Source of the DNA: Actinomycetes bacterium
GTDB taxonomy: Bacteria > Actinomycetota > Acidimicrobiia > Acidimicrobiales > UBA8190
Length of the DNA stretch: 7,077 bases
Direction: 5' to 3'
NCBI GenBank assembly: GCA_021798135.1
Contig: JAJZYI010000184.1
Location: forward strand, 1-7,077
The translations under genes were made by a program, and so were the position numbers. Every line of letters starts with the position of its first letter. Position 1 is the stretch's first letter. This document shows, piece after piece, positions 1 through 6,684 of this stretch. The notes beneath the pieces were generated by a model that was not told the DNA's origin, made no database searches, and saw nothing but the letters and a program-made list of their open reading frames with translations.

Positions 1-1
1 C

Positions 2-187
2 GACGTCTTCACCCACGGCCACGACCTCGTCCGGGCGAAGGTCCGCACGCGACGGGTCGGTGCCCGCCCTGCCGGAGCCGCGGGCCACGGGCCCGGTGCC
101 CGCCGGGAAGGCGCCGGTGCCCGCCGCTCCCGACCGGGTGTCGCGCTGGGAGCGCGGCGGACAAGAAGCACGGTAGACAAACAGTAG
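2..187 (+). CDS. 3' end of an unidentified upstream gene (partial, possible frame switch)
   Basis: The first 16 codons of the frame starting at base 2 read DVFTHGHDLVRAKVRT. All end in G or C, and the composition is balanced like a real protein. From about base 51 the G/C third-position bias moves to the next frame (starting at base 3), which reads a Pro/Ala/Val-rich tail to a TAG at 174-176. The base-2 frame runs to a TAG at 185-187 through Arg/Gly/Ala-rich text that looks less like protein. Either the gene ends with a low-complexity tail or one base has been gained near 48-52. I do not recognise the protein. The start lies outside the window. Confidence is low because GC-rich DNA imitates coding sequence in several frames. 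Confidence 0.3.
   Translation, partial: DVFTHGHDLVRAKVRTRRVGARPAGAAGHGPGARREGAGARRSRPGVALGARRTRSTVDKQ
58..125 (+). repeat. Three copies of an 11-bp GC-rich motif
   Basis: CGGTGCCCGCC occurs at 58-68, 94-104 and 115-125. The offsets of 36 and 21 bases are both multiples of three, so all copies fall in the same reading frame, where each gives Val-Pro-Ala in the frame starting at base 3. This fits a Pro/Ala-rich protein tail better than a DNA-level repeat. Confidence 0.4.
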
Positions 188-200
188 GAAGTCCTAGTAC
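174..200 (+). promoter_or_regulatory. Candidate weak promoter of the icmF operon
   Basis: TAGACA at 174-179 resembles a -35 box. TAGTAC at 195-200 is a poor -10 box with a short 15-base spacer. The stretch from about 160 to 204 is clearly less GC-rich than its surroundings, which suits a promoter in such a genome. The match to consensus is weak and the call rests mainly on position and composition. Confidence 0.25.
183..198. promoter_or_regulatory. Palindrome, candidate regulator-binding site before icmF
   Basis: TAGGAAGTCCTA at 185-196 is two perfect 5-bp half sites around a central AG. One further A/T pair matches outside it (183 and 198) after one mismatched pair (184 and 197). It lies 57 bases before the icmF start in the only A/T-rich patch of the leader and overlaps the candidate promoter. 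Genes of acyl-CoA catabolism are often controlled by TetR-type repressors that bind such sites. No regulator gene is visible here, so the identity of any binder is inference. Confidence 0.42.
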
Positions 201-239
201 CATGTGCGGGCAGGCCCCGACGGTGCCGCGCCCGGCGAC

Positions 240-245
240 AGGAGG
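240..245 (+). promoter_or_regulatory. Shine-Dalgarno site that decides the icmF start
   Basis: AGGAGG ends seven bases before the ATG at 253. An in-frame ATG at 202 would add 17 residues but has no comparable site, and those residues look unlike the family's N-terminus. Confidence 0.8.
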
Positions 246-252
246 AACAACG

Positions 253-3200
253 ATGAGCGGACCAGCAAGCTCGGACCGGTCGCCGGCCACCGGCTTCCCG
301 CTGCGGTTCGTGACGGCGACGGCGCTGTTCGACGGGCACGACGCCTCGATCAACATGGTCCGGCGCCTGCTGCAGGCCCAGGGGGTGGAGGTCGTCCACC
401 TGGGGCACAACCGCTCGGTCGCCGAGATCGTGGACGCTGCCGTGCAGGAGGACGCGCACGGCGTCGCGGTGAGCTCCTACCAGGGCGGCCACATGGAGTT
501 CTTCACGTACCTGGTCGAGAGCCTGCGTGCCGCCGGTCGCCCCGACGCCCGGGTCTTCGCCGGCGGCGGCGGCGTGATCGTGCCGTCGGAGGTCGCCGAG
601 CTCGAGCGCGCCGGCGTCGCCAAGGTGTTCACGCCCGAGGACGGCGCCCGCCTGGGCCTCGACGGCATGGCCAGGTCGATCGTCGACGTGTGCACCGACG
701 ACCTGGCCGCCGACCACGCGGCCTTCGCCGACGGGCTCTCCGCCGGGACCGCGCCGCTGGCCCTGGCCCGCTGGATCTCGGCCGTCGAGCGCGGGCTCGT
801 CGCCGACGACCGCCTGGCCGAGGTGCGCAGCCGGTCCGCCGAGCTGCACGTGCCGGTGCTCGGGGTGACCGGCACCGGGGGGTCGGGCAAGTCGTCGCTG
901 ACCGACGAGCTGCTCCGCCGCATCCGCCTCGACTACAAGGACGAGCTCAAGGTGGCGGTGGTGGCCGTCGACCCCACCCGGCGGCACGGGGGCGGGGCCC
1001 TGCTCGGCGACCGGGTGCGGATGAACGCGCTCGGCCCCACCACGTTCTTCCGGTCCCTCGCCACGCGGGGCTCGCTCAGCGAGCTGCCGGCGTGCACCGA
1101 CGACGTGGTGGCGGCGTGCGCGGTGGCCGGGTACGAGCTGGTCGTCGTGGAGACGCCCGGCATCGGGCAGGGCGACGCCGCGGTGGACGGGCACGTCGAC
1201 ACCGCCCTGTACGTCATGACACCCGAGTACGGCGCCCAGAGCCAGCTCGAGAAGATCGACATGCTCGAGGTGGCCGACGCCGTCGCCATCAACAAGTTCG
1301 ACCGCCGCGGTGCGGCGGACGCCCGTCGCGACGTCGCCCGCACGCTGGCCCGCCAGGCGCGGTTCGCCGGCGTGGACCGCGAGGAGCTGCCGGTGTTCGG
1401 CACGGTCGCCTCGCGCTTCAACGACGACGGCGTGACCGCCCTCTACCAGCACCTGCGCGACCGGCTCGGCAGCCACGGCCTGGCGCCCGGCGGCGGCGTC
1501 CTCGCTCCGGTCACCGGGCGCGTGGCGTCCGCCGTGCGGCCGCTGGTCCCGCCGACGCGGGTGCGCTACCTCGCCGAGATCGCCGAGACCGTGCGCAGCT
1601 ACCACGAGCGCAGCCGGGAGCAGGTCGAGCGGGTGCGGACGGCCGACGCCCTGGAGCGGGCTGCCGGGCACCTCGCCGCCGCCGGGACGCCGGTCGACGG
1701 CCTGGAGTCCGAGCGCGACCGGGTCCTGGCCGACGTCGACCCCGACCTGCTCCGGGCGCTCGAGGCCTGGCCGCAGACCGAGGCCGGTCTGGGCCGCGCC
1801 GGCCTGGACCCCGCAGCGGAGCCCGCTGCCGGCTCGGCGCCCGGCGGCACCGGGCGGGCCGCCGGGTCGGGGGCACCGCTCGGCAAGCGGTCGCTGTCGG
1901 GCACGTGGGTCCCGAAGGTGGCCGCGCCGGCCTTCGCCGGCCGCGCCGACCTGGCCCGGTGGATGCAGGCCGAGAACCTGCCGGGCCACTTCCCCTACAC
2001 CGCAGGCGTGTTCCCGACCAAGCGGGCCGACGAGGACCCGACCCGCATGTTCGCCGGCGAGGGCGAGCCGGCACGCACCAACCGCCGGTTCCACCTGCTG
2101 GCCGAGGAGATGCCCGCCGCCCGCCTGTCCACCGCGTTCGACTCGGTCACGCTCTACGGCTTCGACCCCGACGAGCGCCCCGACATCTACGGCAAGGTGG
2201 GCAACGCCGGCGTGTCGATCGCCACCGTCGAGGACATGGCCGTCCTCTTCGACGGGTTCGACCTGTCGGCGTCCAACACGTCGGTGTCGATGACGATCAA
2301 CGGCCCGGCCCCCACGATCCTGGCCATGTACCTCAACGTGGCGGTGGACCAGCGCCTCGCCCGGGCCGAGGCCGAGGCGGGCCGGCCGCTCGCCGACGAC
2401 GAGGCGGCCGCGGTGCGGGCGGCCACCCTGGCGACGGTGCGCGGCACCGTGCAGGCCGACATCCTGAAGGAGGACCAGGGCCAGAACACCTGCATCTTCT
2501 CCACGGACTTCGCCCTGTCGATGATGGCCGACATCCAGGAGTGGTTCGTGGCCAACCAGGTGCGGAACTTCTACTCCGTCTCCATCTCCGGCTACCACAT
2601 CGCCGAGGCAGGGGCCAACCCCATCACCCAGCTGGCGTTCACGCTGGCCAACGCCTTCACCTACGTCGAGGCCTACCTGGCGCGGGGCATGGCGGTCGAC
2701 GACTTCGCCCCGAACCTGTCGTTCTTCTTCTCCGCCGGCATGGACCCCGAGTACTCGGTGCTCGGCCGGGTGGCTCGGCGCATCTGGGCGGTGACGATGC
2801 GCGACCGCTACGGCGCCGGGCCCCGGTCGCAGAAGCTCAAGTACCACATCCAGACGTCGGGCCGGTCGCTGCACGCGCAGGAGATGGCGTTCAACGACAT
2901 CCGGACGACCCTGCAGGCGCTCGAAGCCATCTACGACAACTGCAACAGCCTCCACACCAACGCCTACGACGAGGCCGTCACGACGCCCACCGACGAGTCG
3001 GTCCGCCGGGCCATGGCCATCCAGCTGGTCATCAACCGGGAGTGGGGGCTGTCGGTCTGCGACAACCCGCTGCAGGGGTCGTTCGCCGTCGAGCAGCTGA
3101 CCGACGCCGTGGAGGCGGCCGTGCTCGACGAGCTCGACCGGCTCTCGGAGCGCGGCGGCGTGCTCGGTGCCATGGAGCTGGGCTACCAGCGCGGGCGCAT

Positions 3201-3546
3201 CCAGGACGAGTCGATGGTCTACGAGCAGGCCAAGCACGACGGCAGCCTGCCCATCGTGGGCGTCAACACCTTCCGCCGGCCCGAGGCCGCCGACGGGGAG
3301 CTGGTGGCCACGGTCCCCCTCGCCCGGTCGACCGACGAGGAGAAGCGCCGCCAGCTCCAGCGCCTGCGAGATTTCCAGGCACGCCACGCCGACGAGGCGC
3401 CGGCAGCGCTGGCCCGGCTGCGCGAGACGGCGCTGGCCGGCGGCAACCTGTTCGCAGAGCTGATGGAGGCGGTCCGGGTGTGCTCGCTGGGGCAGATCAC
3501 CCAGATGCTCTTCGACGTCGGCGGTCGCTACCGGCGGAACCTGTGA
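253..3546 (+). CDS. icmF: Fused isobutyryl-CoA mutase IcmF (B12 domain, GTPase chaperone, mutase barrel)
   Basis: Adenosylcobalamin-dependent cytosolic enzyme that interconverts isobutyryl-CoA and n-butyryl-CoA. Its built-in GTPase guards cofactor loading. Length is 1097 residues, normal for IcmF. Residues ~17-150 form the B12-binding domain: DGHDAS with the predicted cobalt-ligand His29, SSYQGGH at 74-80 and GGGG at 104-107. Residues ~197-410 are the MeaB/ArgK-like GTPase: Walker A GTGGSGKS (207-214), ETPGIGQGD (300-308) and NKFD (347-350). A helical, then Ala/Gly/Pro-rich linker spans ~411-549. Residues ~550-1097 are the mutase barrel, with SISGYH ending at His782. Motif alignment places Phe587 and Gln744 where methylmalonyl-CoA mutase has Tyr89 and Arg207; Phe/Gln is the isobutyryl-CoA mutase signature. 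Closely related substrates such as isovaleryl/pivalyl-CoA cannot be excluded. Its stop overlaps the start of the dehydrogenase gene, which implies coupled translation. Confidence 0.95.
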   Translation: MSGPASSDRSPATGFPLRFVTATALFDGHDASINMVRRLLQAQGVEVVHLGHNRSVAEIVDAAVQEDAHGVAVSSYQGGHMEFFTYLVESLRAAGRPDARVFAGGGGVIVPSEVAELERAGVAKVFTPEDGARLGLDGMARSIVDVCTDDLAADHAAFADGLSAGTAPLALARWISAVERGLVADDRLAEVRSRSAELHVPVLGVTGTGGSGKSSLTDELLRRIRLDYKDELKVAVVAVDPTRRHGGGALLGDRVRMNALGPTTFFRSLATRGSLSELPACTDDVVAACAVAGYELVVVETPGIGQGDAAVDGHVDTALYVMTPEYGAQSQLEKIDMLEVADAVAINKFDRRGAADARRDVARTLARQARFAGVDREELPVFGTVASRFNDDGVTALYQHLRDRLGSHGLAPGGGVLAPVTGRVASAVRPLVPPTRVRYLAEIAETVRSYHERSREQVERVRTADALERAAGHLAAAGTPVDGLESERDRVLADVDPDLLRALEAWPQTEAGLGRAGLDPAAEPAAGSAPGGTGRAAGSGAPLGKRSLSGTWVPKVAAPAFAGRADLARWMQAENLPGHFPYTAGVFPTKRADEDPTRMFAGEGEPARTNRRFHLLAEEMPAARLSTAFDSVTLYGFDPDERPDIYGKVGNAGVSIATVEDMAVLFDGFDLSASNTSVSMTINGPAPTILAMYLNVAVDQRLARAEAEAGRPLADDEAAAVRAATLATVRGTVQADILKEDQGQNTCIFSTDFALSMMADIQEWFVANQVRNFYSVSISGYHIAEAGANPITQLAFTLANAFTYVEAYLARGMAVDDFAPNLSFFFSAGMDPEYSVLGRVARRIWAVTMRDRYGAGPRSQKLKYHIQTSGRSLHAQEMAFNDIRTTLQALEAIYDNCNSLHTNAYDEAVTTPTDESVRRAMAIQLVINREWGLSVCDNPLQGSFAVEQLTDAVEAAVLDELDRLSERGGVLGAMELGYQRGRIQDESMVYEQAKHDGSLPIVGVNTFRRPEAADGELVATVPLARSTDEEKRRQLQRLRDFQARHADEAPAALARLRETALAGGNLFAELMEAVRVCSLGQITQMLFDVGGRYRRNL

Positions 3547-5372
3547 CCGCCTACGCCGAGACCCGCAGCGTGCTGGCGGCCGCCGGCGACCCCGGGCACA
3601 CCCCGGTCGGCCGCGTCCTCGCCGCGCTGGACGAGGTCGGCTTCGACGAGCTGCAGGCCCTGCCCGGCTGGGAGGAGGCGACGCCGGAGACGGTGGCGGA
3701 GCTGCTGCGCGGCTTCGCCACCTTCGTGGCCGACGAGATCGCGCCCCTCAACGCCACGGGCGACCGTGAGGGCTGCCACCTCGACCCGGGCACCGGGCGG
3801 GTGCGGAGCCCGGCCGGCTTCGCCCGCGCCTACCGCCGGTACGTCGAGGCCGGCTGGCCGACGGTGCCCTTCGACGAGCGCCACGGTGGCGGTGGCCTCC
3901 CGTGGTCGGTCGGCGTGGCGATGCAGGACATCCTGGCGTCGGCGAACATGGCCCTGTCGCTCTGCCCGATGCTCACCCAGGGCGCGGTGGAGCTCCTCTC
4001 CCGCTGGGGGACCCCCGGGCAGCAGGCCCGCTACCTGCCGGAGCTGGTGAGCGGCCGCTGGACGGGCACGATGAACCTCACCGAGCCGGACGCCGGCTCC
4101 GACGTGGGCGCCGTCCGGACGATGGCCCGCCCGGCGCCCGGCGGCGGGTGGCGCCTGTCGGGGACGAAGATCTTCATCACGTGGGGCGACCACGACCTCA
4201 CCGACGACGTGCTCCACCTGGTGCTCGCCCGTACGCCCGGCGCCCCGGCCGGCACCCGCGGCCTGTCGTTGTTCGCCGTGCCGGCGCGCCTGGCCGGCGA
4301 CGGAGCGTCGGGCGAGGCCGCCTCGTCCCCGGGAGCCGGGGAGCGCAACCGCGTCCGGTGCGTGTCGCTCGAGCGCAAGCTCGGGATCCACGCCAGCCCC
4401 ACCTGCGTGATGGAGCTCGACGGCGCCGAGGGCGAGCTGGTCGGCGAGCTGCACTGCGGCATGCGGGCGATGTTCACGATGATGAACACGGCCCGCCTGT
4501 CGGTGGGCGTGGAAGGGATCGCGCTGGCCGAGCGCGGGTACCAGGCCGCGCTGGCGTACGCGGGCCAGCGGGTGCAGGGTCGCTTGCCGGGCGACCCACC
4601 GGGCAGCAGCGTGCCCATCGAGGCGCACCCCGACGTCCGTCGGATGCTCGCCACCATGCGGGCGTCGGTCGACGCGTCGCGCCTGGTCGTCTACGCCACG
4701 GCCCACGCCATGGACGTCGCGCGGCGCCACCCCGACCCGCGTCGGCGGGCCTCGGCCGCCGAGCTGGTCGGGTTCCTCGTCCCCCTCGCCAAGGCGTGGC
4801 CGACCGACCTGGCGTCGGAGGTCACGTCGCTGGCCCTGCAGGTGCACGGCGGCGCCGGCTACGTGGAGGAGACCGGCGTGGCCCAGCACTACCGGGACGC
4901 CCGCATCACCTCCATCTACGAGGGGACCAACGGCGTCCAGGCCGTCGACCTGGTGCAGCGCAAGCTCGCCCTGGAGCCCGGGAGCGCGGCCGTGACCATC
5001 CTGGAGCGGGTGGCCGAGCGCGCCGACGCGCTGCGCCGGGCCGGCAGCGTGGAGGAGGCCGAGGCGCTCACGCGGTCGGCCACCACCTGGCGGCACGCCG
5101 CCGCCCTGCTCGTCGACCGCCGTGCCCACGCTCCGCTCGACGCCCTGGCCGGCGCCACACCCTTCCTGACCATGACGGCGAACCTGGTCGGCGGCTGGCT
5201 GCTCGCGGGCCGGCTCGCCGGCCCCGGGGGGGCTTCCCCCGGCGGTGGCCCCGCCGGGGGCGGCGACGGGGGCTCGGCCGGCGCTGCGCGCTTCTTCCTG
5301 ACGCAGCTGCTCCCGCATGCCGACGCCCTGGTGCACGCCGTGCGTGGCGGCGTCGCCGACCTGGCGGTGTAG
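3543..5372 (+). CDS. Long acyl-CoA dehydrogenase, DmdC-like
   Basis: FAD enzyme that desaturates an acyl-CoA at the alpha-beta bond and passes electrons to electron-transfer flavoprotein. GTG start at 3543 overlaps the icmF stop in GTGA; the upstream signal (GGCGGA, 3533-3538) is weak, so coupled translation is likely. The 609 residues fit the long branch that includes 3-methylmercaptopropionyl-CoA dehydrogenase (DmdC, about 600 residues), not the 380-residue type. Seen: TEPDAGSDV (180-188) of the middle domain; GTKIFITWGDHD and a LARxPGAPAGTRGLSLF stretch typical of the DmdC-like branch; ERKLGIHASPTC; and SIYEGTNGVQ, where Glu460 sits in the position of the catalytic base. A C-terminal extension (~490-609) follows, interrupted by a Gly/Pro-rich insert at 560-581. 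The substrate is unproven. Pairing with icmF suggests butyryl-, isobutyryl- or another short branched acyl-CoA, and a DmdC role should not be assumed. Confidence 0.92.
   Translation: MTAYAETRSVLAAAGDPGHTPVGRVLAALDEVGFDELQALPGWEEATPETVAELLRGFATFVADEIAPLNATGDREGCHLDPGTGRVRSPAGFARAYRRYVEAGWPTVPFDERHGGGGLPWSVGVAMQDILASANMALSLCPMLTQGAVELLSRWGTPGQQARYLPELVSGRWTGTMNLTEPDAGSDVGAVRTMARPAPGGGWRLSGTKIFITWGDHDLTDDVLHLVLARTPGAPAGTRGLSLFAVPARLAGDGASGEAASSPGAGERNRVRCVSLERKLGIHASPTCVMELDGAEGELVGELHCGMRAMFTMMNTARLSVGVEGIALAERGYQAALAYAGQRVQGRLPGDPPGSSVPIEAHPDVRRMLATMRASVDASRLVVYATAHAMDVARRHPDPRRRASAAELVGFLVPLAKAWPTDLASEVTSLALQVHGGAGYVEETGVAQHYRDARITSIYEGTNGVQAVDLVQRKLALEPGSAAVTILERVAERADALRRAGSVEEAEALTRSATTWRHAAALLVDRRAHAPLDALAGATPFLTMTANLVGGWLLAGRLAGPGGASPGGGPAGGGDGGSAGAARFFLTQLLPHADALVHAVRGGVADLAV
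5224..5242 (+). repeat. GC-only inverted repeat inside the dehydrogenase gene
   Basis: CCGGGGG (5224-5230) pairs with CCCCCGG (5236-5242) around a five-base loop. It lies in the DNA that codes the Gly/Pro-rich insert. It could stall polymerases or attract sequencing errors, and no regulatory role is evident. Confidence 0.4.
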
Positions 5373-5565
5373 GCGCCGACCTGATCGGGACGCTGGCCCG
5401 GGGCGCGTGGGCGGCGCTGCCGACGTGGGTGGCCCGGCGGACGTGGACGGCCGGGCGGTCGTGGGCGGTGCGGCCGCCCGCCACGAGCGGCGCCCGCCGG
5501 CGTGGCACGATGACGGCAGGCATGGCATCGGGGCTGGTGGTGGAAGTGGAGCAGGGCGGCCGTCG
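5373..5565 (+). other. Spacer between dehydrogenase and glycosyltransferase genes
   Basis: 193 bp without a convincing gene. It holds the 18-bp tandem units (5404-5475) and a GC hairpin, GGGCGG at 5463-5468 with CCGCCC at 5474-5479, but no T-run after it, so a classical terminator is not supported. A 19-codon reading frame begins with ATG at 5510 and ends in TGA at 5567-5569, overlapping the next start as ATGA. No promoter is recognisable. Confidence 0.5.
5404..5475 (+). repeat. Four degenerate 18-bp tandem units
   Basis: Units at 5404-5421, 5422-5439, 5440-5457 and 5458-5475 share the pattern NNC GTG GNC GGN NNG GCN with few exceptions. Read in the glycosyltransferase frame they give RVGGAA, DVGGPA, DVDGRA and VVGGAA. 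They sit upstream of the chosen glycosyltransferase start. They may be a remnant of a repeated coding segment or a local duplication in non-coding DNA. Confidence 0.5.
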
Positions 5566-6606
5566 ATGACCGCCGGGCGGGGCCGGGCGCCGCTGCGGCC
5601 AGCGGTGCCCACCGGGCTCCGACGACGCCGGCCGCCGTCCAGGACCGCCGGGAGGGTCGCCCCCTCCGCCGAGGTGCCGACGGCCGGCGGCGCGGCGGCC
5701 GACCGGGCTGGCGCACCGCATGGCGAGGCGGAGCTCGACCTCACCGTCGTGGTGCCGTTCCGCGACGTCGGGCCCGAACGGCTGGCCCGTCACCTGCAGG
5801 CGATCGGCGAGACGCTGTCGGCCTGTGCCGTCGACTTCGAGCTCATCCCGGTGTCCGACGGCTCGACCGACGGCAGCGAGGCGGGCGTCGCGCTGGTGCC
5901 GTCCGGCCGGGTCCGTCCCGTCGTGCTGGTGGGGAACCACGGCAAGGGGGAGGCCCTGCGCACCGGGCTGGCCATGGGCAGGGGTCGCTACCTCGGTTTC
6001 ATCGACGGCGACGGGGACATCCCCGCAGCCAACCTGGCCGCCTTCGTCCAGGCGGCCCGCAGCGGGCATCCCGACGTCATCGTGGGCTCGAAGTCCCACC
6101 CCGCGTCCTCCGTGGCGTACCCGCCGCTGCGGCGGTCCTCGTCCGCCGCGTACCGCAAGCTCGTCGGGCTGCTCTTCGCCCTGCCGGTCGGCGACACGCA
6201 GACCGGGGTCAAGCTGTTCCGCCGGGACGTCCTCGCGGAGGTCCTGCCGAGGACGGTGGAGCGGCGCTTCGTGCTCGACCTGGAGCTGCTCGCCCTGGCC
6301 CACCAGCTGGGCTTCGCCGACGTGGTGGAGCTGCCCGTGACGATCCCGCGCCGGTTCCCGTCGACGATCTCGCCGCGGTCGACCGTGCGCATGCTGGTGG
6401 ACACGGCGGCCACGTTCGTGCGCCTGAGGCTGCGGCGGGCGCAGGGCCCACGGGCAGCGGGGTCGTCACGGGGGACGGCGCCGGGACCGGGGTCGGAGGG
6501 CTCGCAAGCCGGGCACGTCCACCCGGGCACCGAGCCGCCGGCCGGCCGGCGGGGACGCCGGTCCGTCCCGGCGCCCGCCCGCTCGGCCAGGCCCCCGCCG
6601 GGCTAG
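5566..6606 (+). CDS. Family 2 glycosyltransferase, polyprenyl-phosphate sugar transferase type
   Basis: Predicted GT-A-fold enzyme that moves a sugar from a nucleotide sugar to an acceptor, by similarity to dolichyl/polyprenyl-phosphate mannosyl- and glucosyltransferases. The chain has 346 residues from ATG 5566. The recognisable domain runs ~57-291: LDLTVVVPF (57-65), SDGSTDGS (97 onward), DGDGD (147-151) as the likely metal and nucleotide-sugar DxD site, GSKSHPAS, and GDTQTGVKLFRR (209-220), a motif typical of this subgroup. No membrane segment is visible, so it is probably cytosolic or peripheral. The Arg/Pro/Ala-rich N-terminus (~1-56) and the Gly/Pro/Arg tail (~292-346) look disordered. 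The start is uncertain: the signal before 5566 is poor and an in-frame GTG at 5674 would also keep the whole domain. Donor and acceptor are unknown. A functional tie to the mutase genes is not evident. Confidence 0.85.
   Translation: MTAGRGRAPLRPAVPTGLRRRRPPSRTAGRVAPSAEVPTAGGAAADRAGAPHGEAELDLTVVVPFRDVGPERLARHLQAIGETLSACAVDFELIPVSDGSTDGSEAGVALVPSGRVRPVVLVGNHGKGEALRTGLAMGRGRYLGFIDGDGDIPAANLAAFVQAARSGHPDVIVGSKSHPASSVAYPPLRRSSSAAYRKLVGLLFALPVGDTQTGVKLFRRDVLAEVLPRTVERRFVLDLELLALAHQLGFADVVELPVTIPRRFPSTISPRSTVRMLVDTAATFVRLRLRRAQGPRAAGSSRGTAPGPGSEGSQAGHVHPGTEPPAGRRGRRSVPAPARSARPPPG
6535..6552. repeat. 18-bp perfect palindrome in the 3' end of the glycosyltransferase gene
   Basis: CCGCCGGCCGGCCGGCGG equals its own reverse complement. 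A second inverted repeat follows at once: GGGACG (6552-6557) and CGTCCC (6564-6569) with a six-base loop. Both lie inside the codons for the low-complexity tail. They could act as a GC-type terminator for the gene, but there is no T-run. Confidence 0.45.
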
Positions 6607-6684
6607 GAGCGTGGGTCAGTAATCGGCAACCGATGGGGTAGCCGAGATTCGCGATCCTCTGCCCGGTCGGCGAGAATTCGAGAC
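6607..6684 (+). other. Spacer before the transposase, probably holding the left end of the insertion sequence
   Basis: 78 bp, less GC-rich than the genes to its left. It contains a small inverted repeat, ATCGG (6622-6626) and CCGAT (6630-6634), and two related stretches, CGAGATTCG (6643-6651) and CGAGAATTCG (6671-6680). The composition shift near 6612 suggests the boundary between host DNA and the element. The exact terminal repeat cannot be fixed without the right end. Confidence 0.4.

Noticed and set aside
202..252. An earlier ATG that would extend icmF by 17 residues
   Set aside because: There is no good ribosome site before it, whereas ATG 253 has AGGAGG at ideal spacing.
176..252. A cobalamin riboswitch in the icmF leader
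   Set aside because: The leader is short and I see no B12-box-like sequence or the extended helices such an element needs.
204..3542. A long open frame joined upstream of the dehydrogenase, suggesting a 1722-residue protein
   Set aside because: Before the GTG at 3543 the frame is Arg/Gly/Pro-rich text out of phase with icmF, a typical shadow in very GC-rich coding DNA.
5463..5479. Rho-independent terminator after the dehydrogenase gene
   Set aside because: The GC hairpin is real but has no following T-run, and similar GC hairpins arise often by chance at this composition.
3902..5569. A 555-codon + strand frame overlapping the dehydrogenase
   Set aside because: Low-complexity Arg/Pro/Gly product, out of frame with clear dehydrogenase motifs.
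3528..5744. A 738-codon open frame on the - strand opposite the dehydrogenase
   Set aside because: It is rich in Arg, Gly, His and Ala with no domain motifs, and it mirrors the strongly supported + strand gene.
5068..6303. A 411-codon - strand frame opposite the glycosyltransferase
   Set aside because: No recognisable motifs, and the + strand carries the glycosyltransferase signatures across the same bases.
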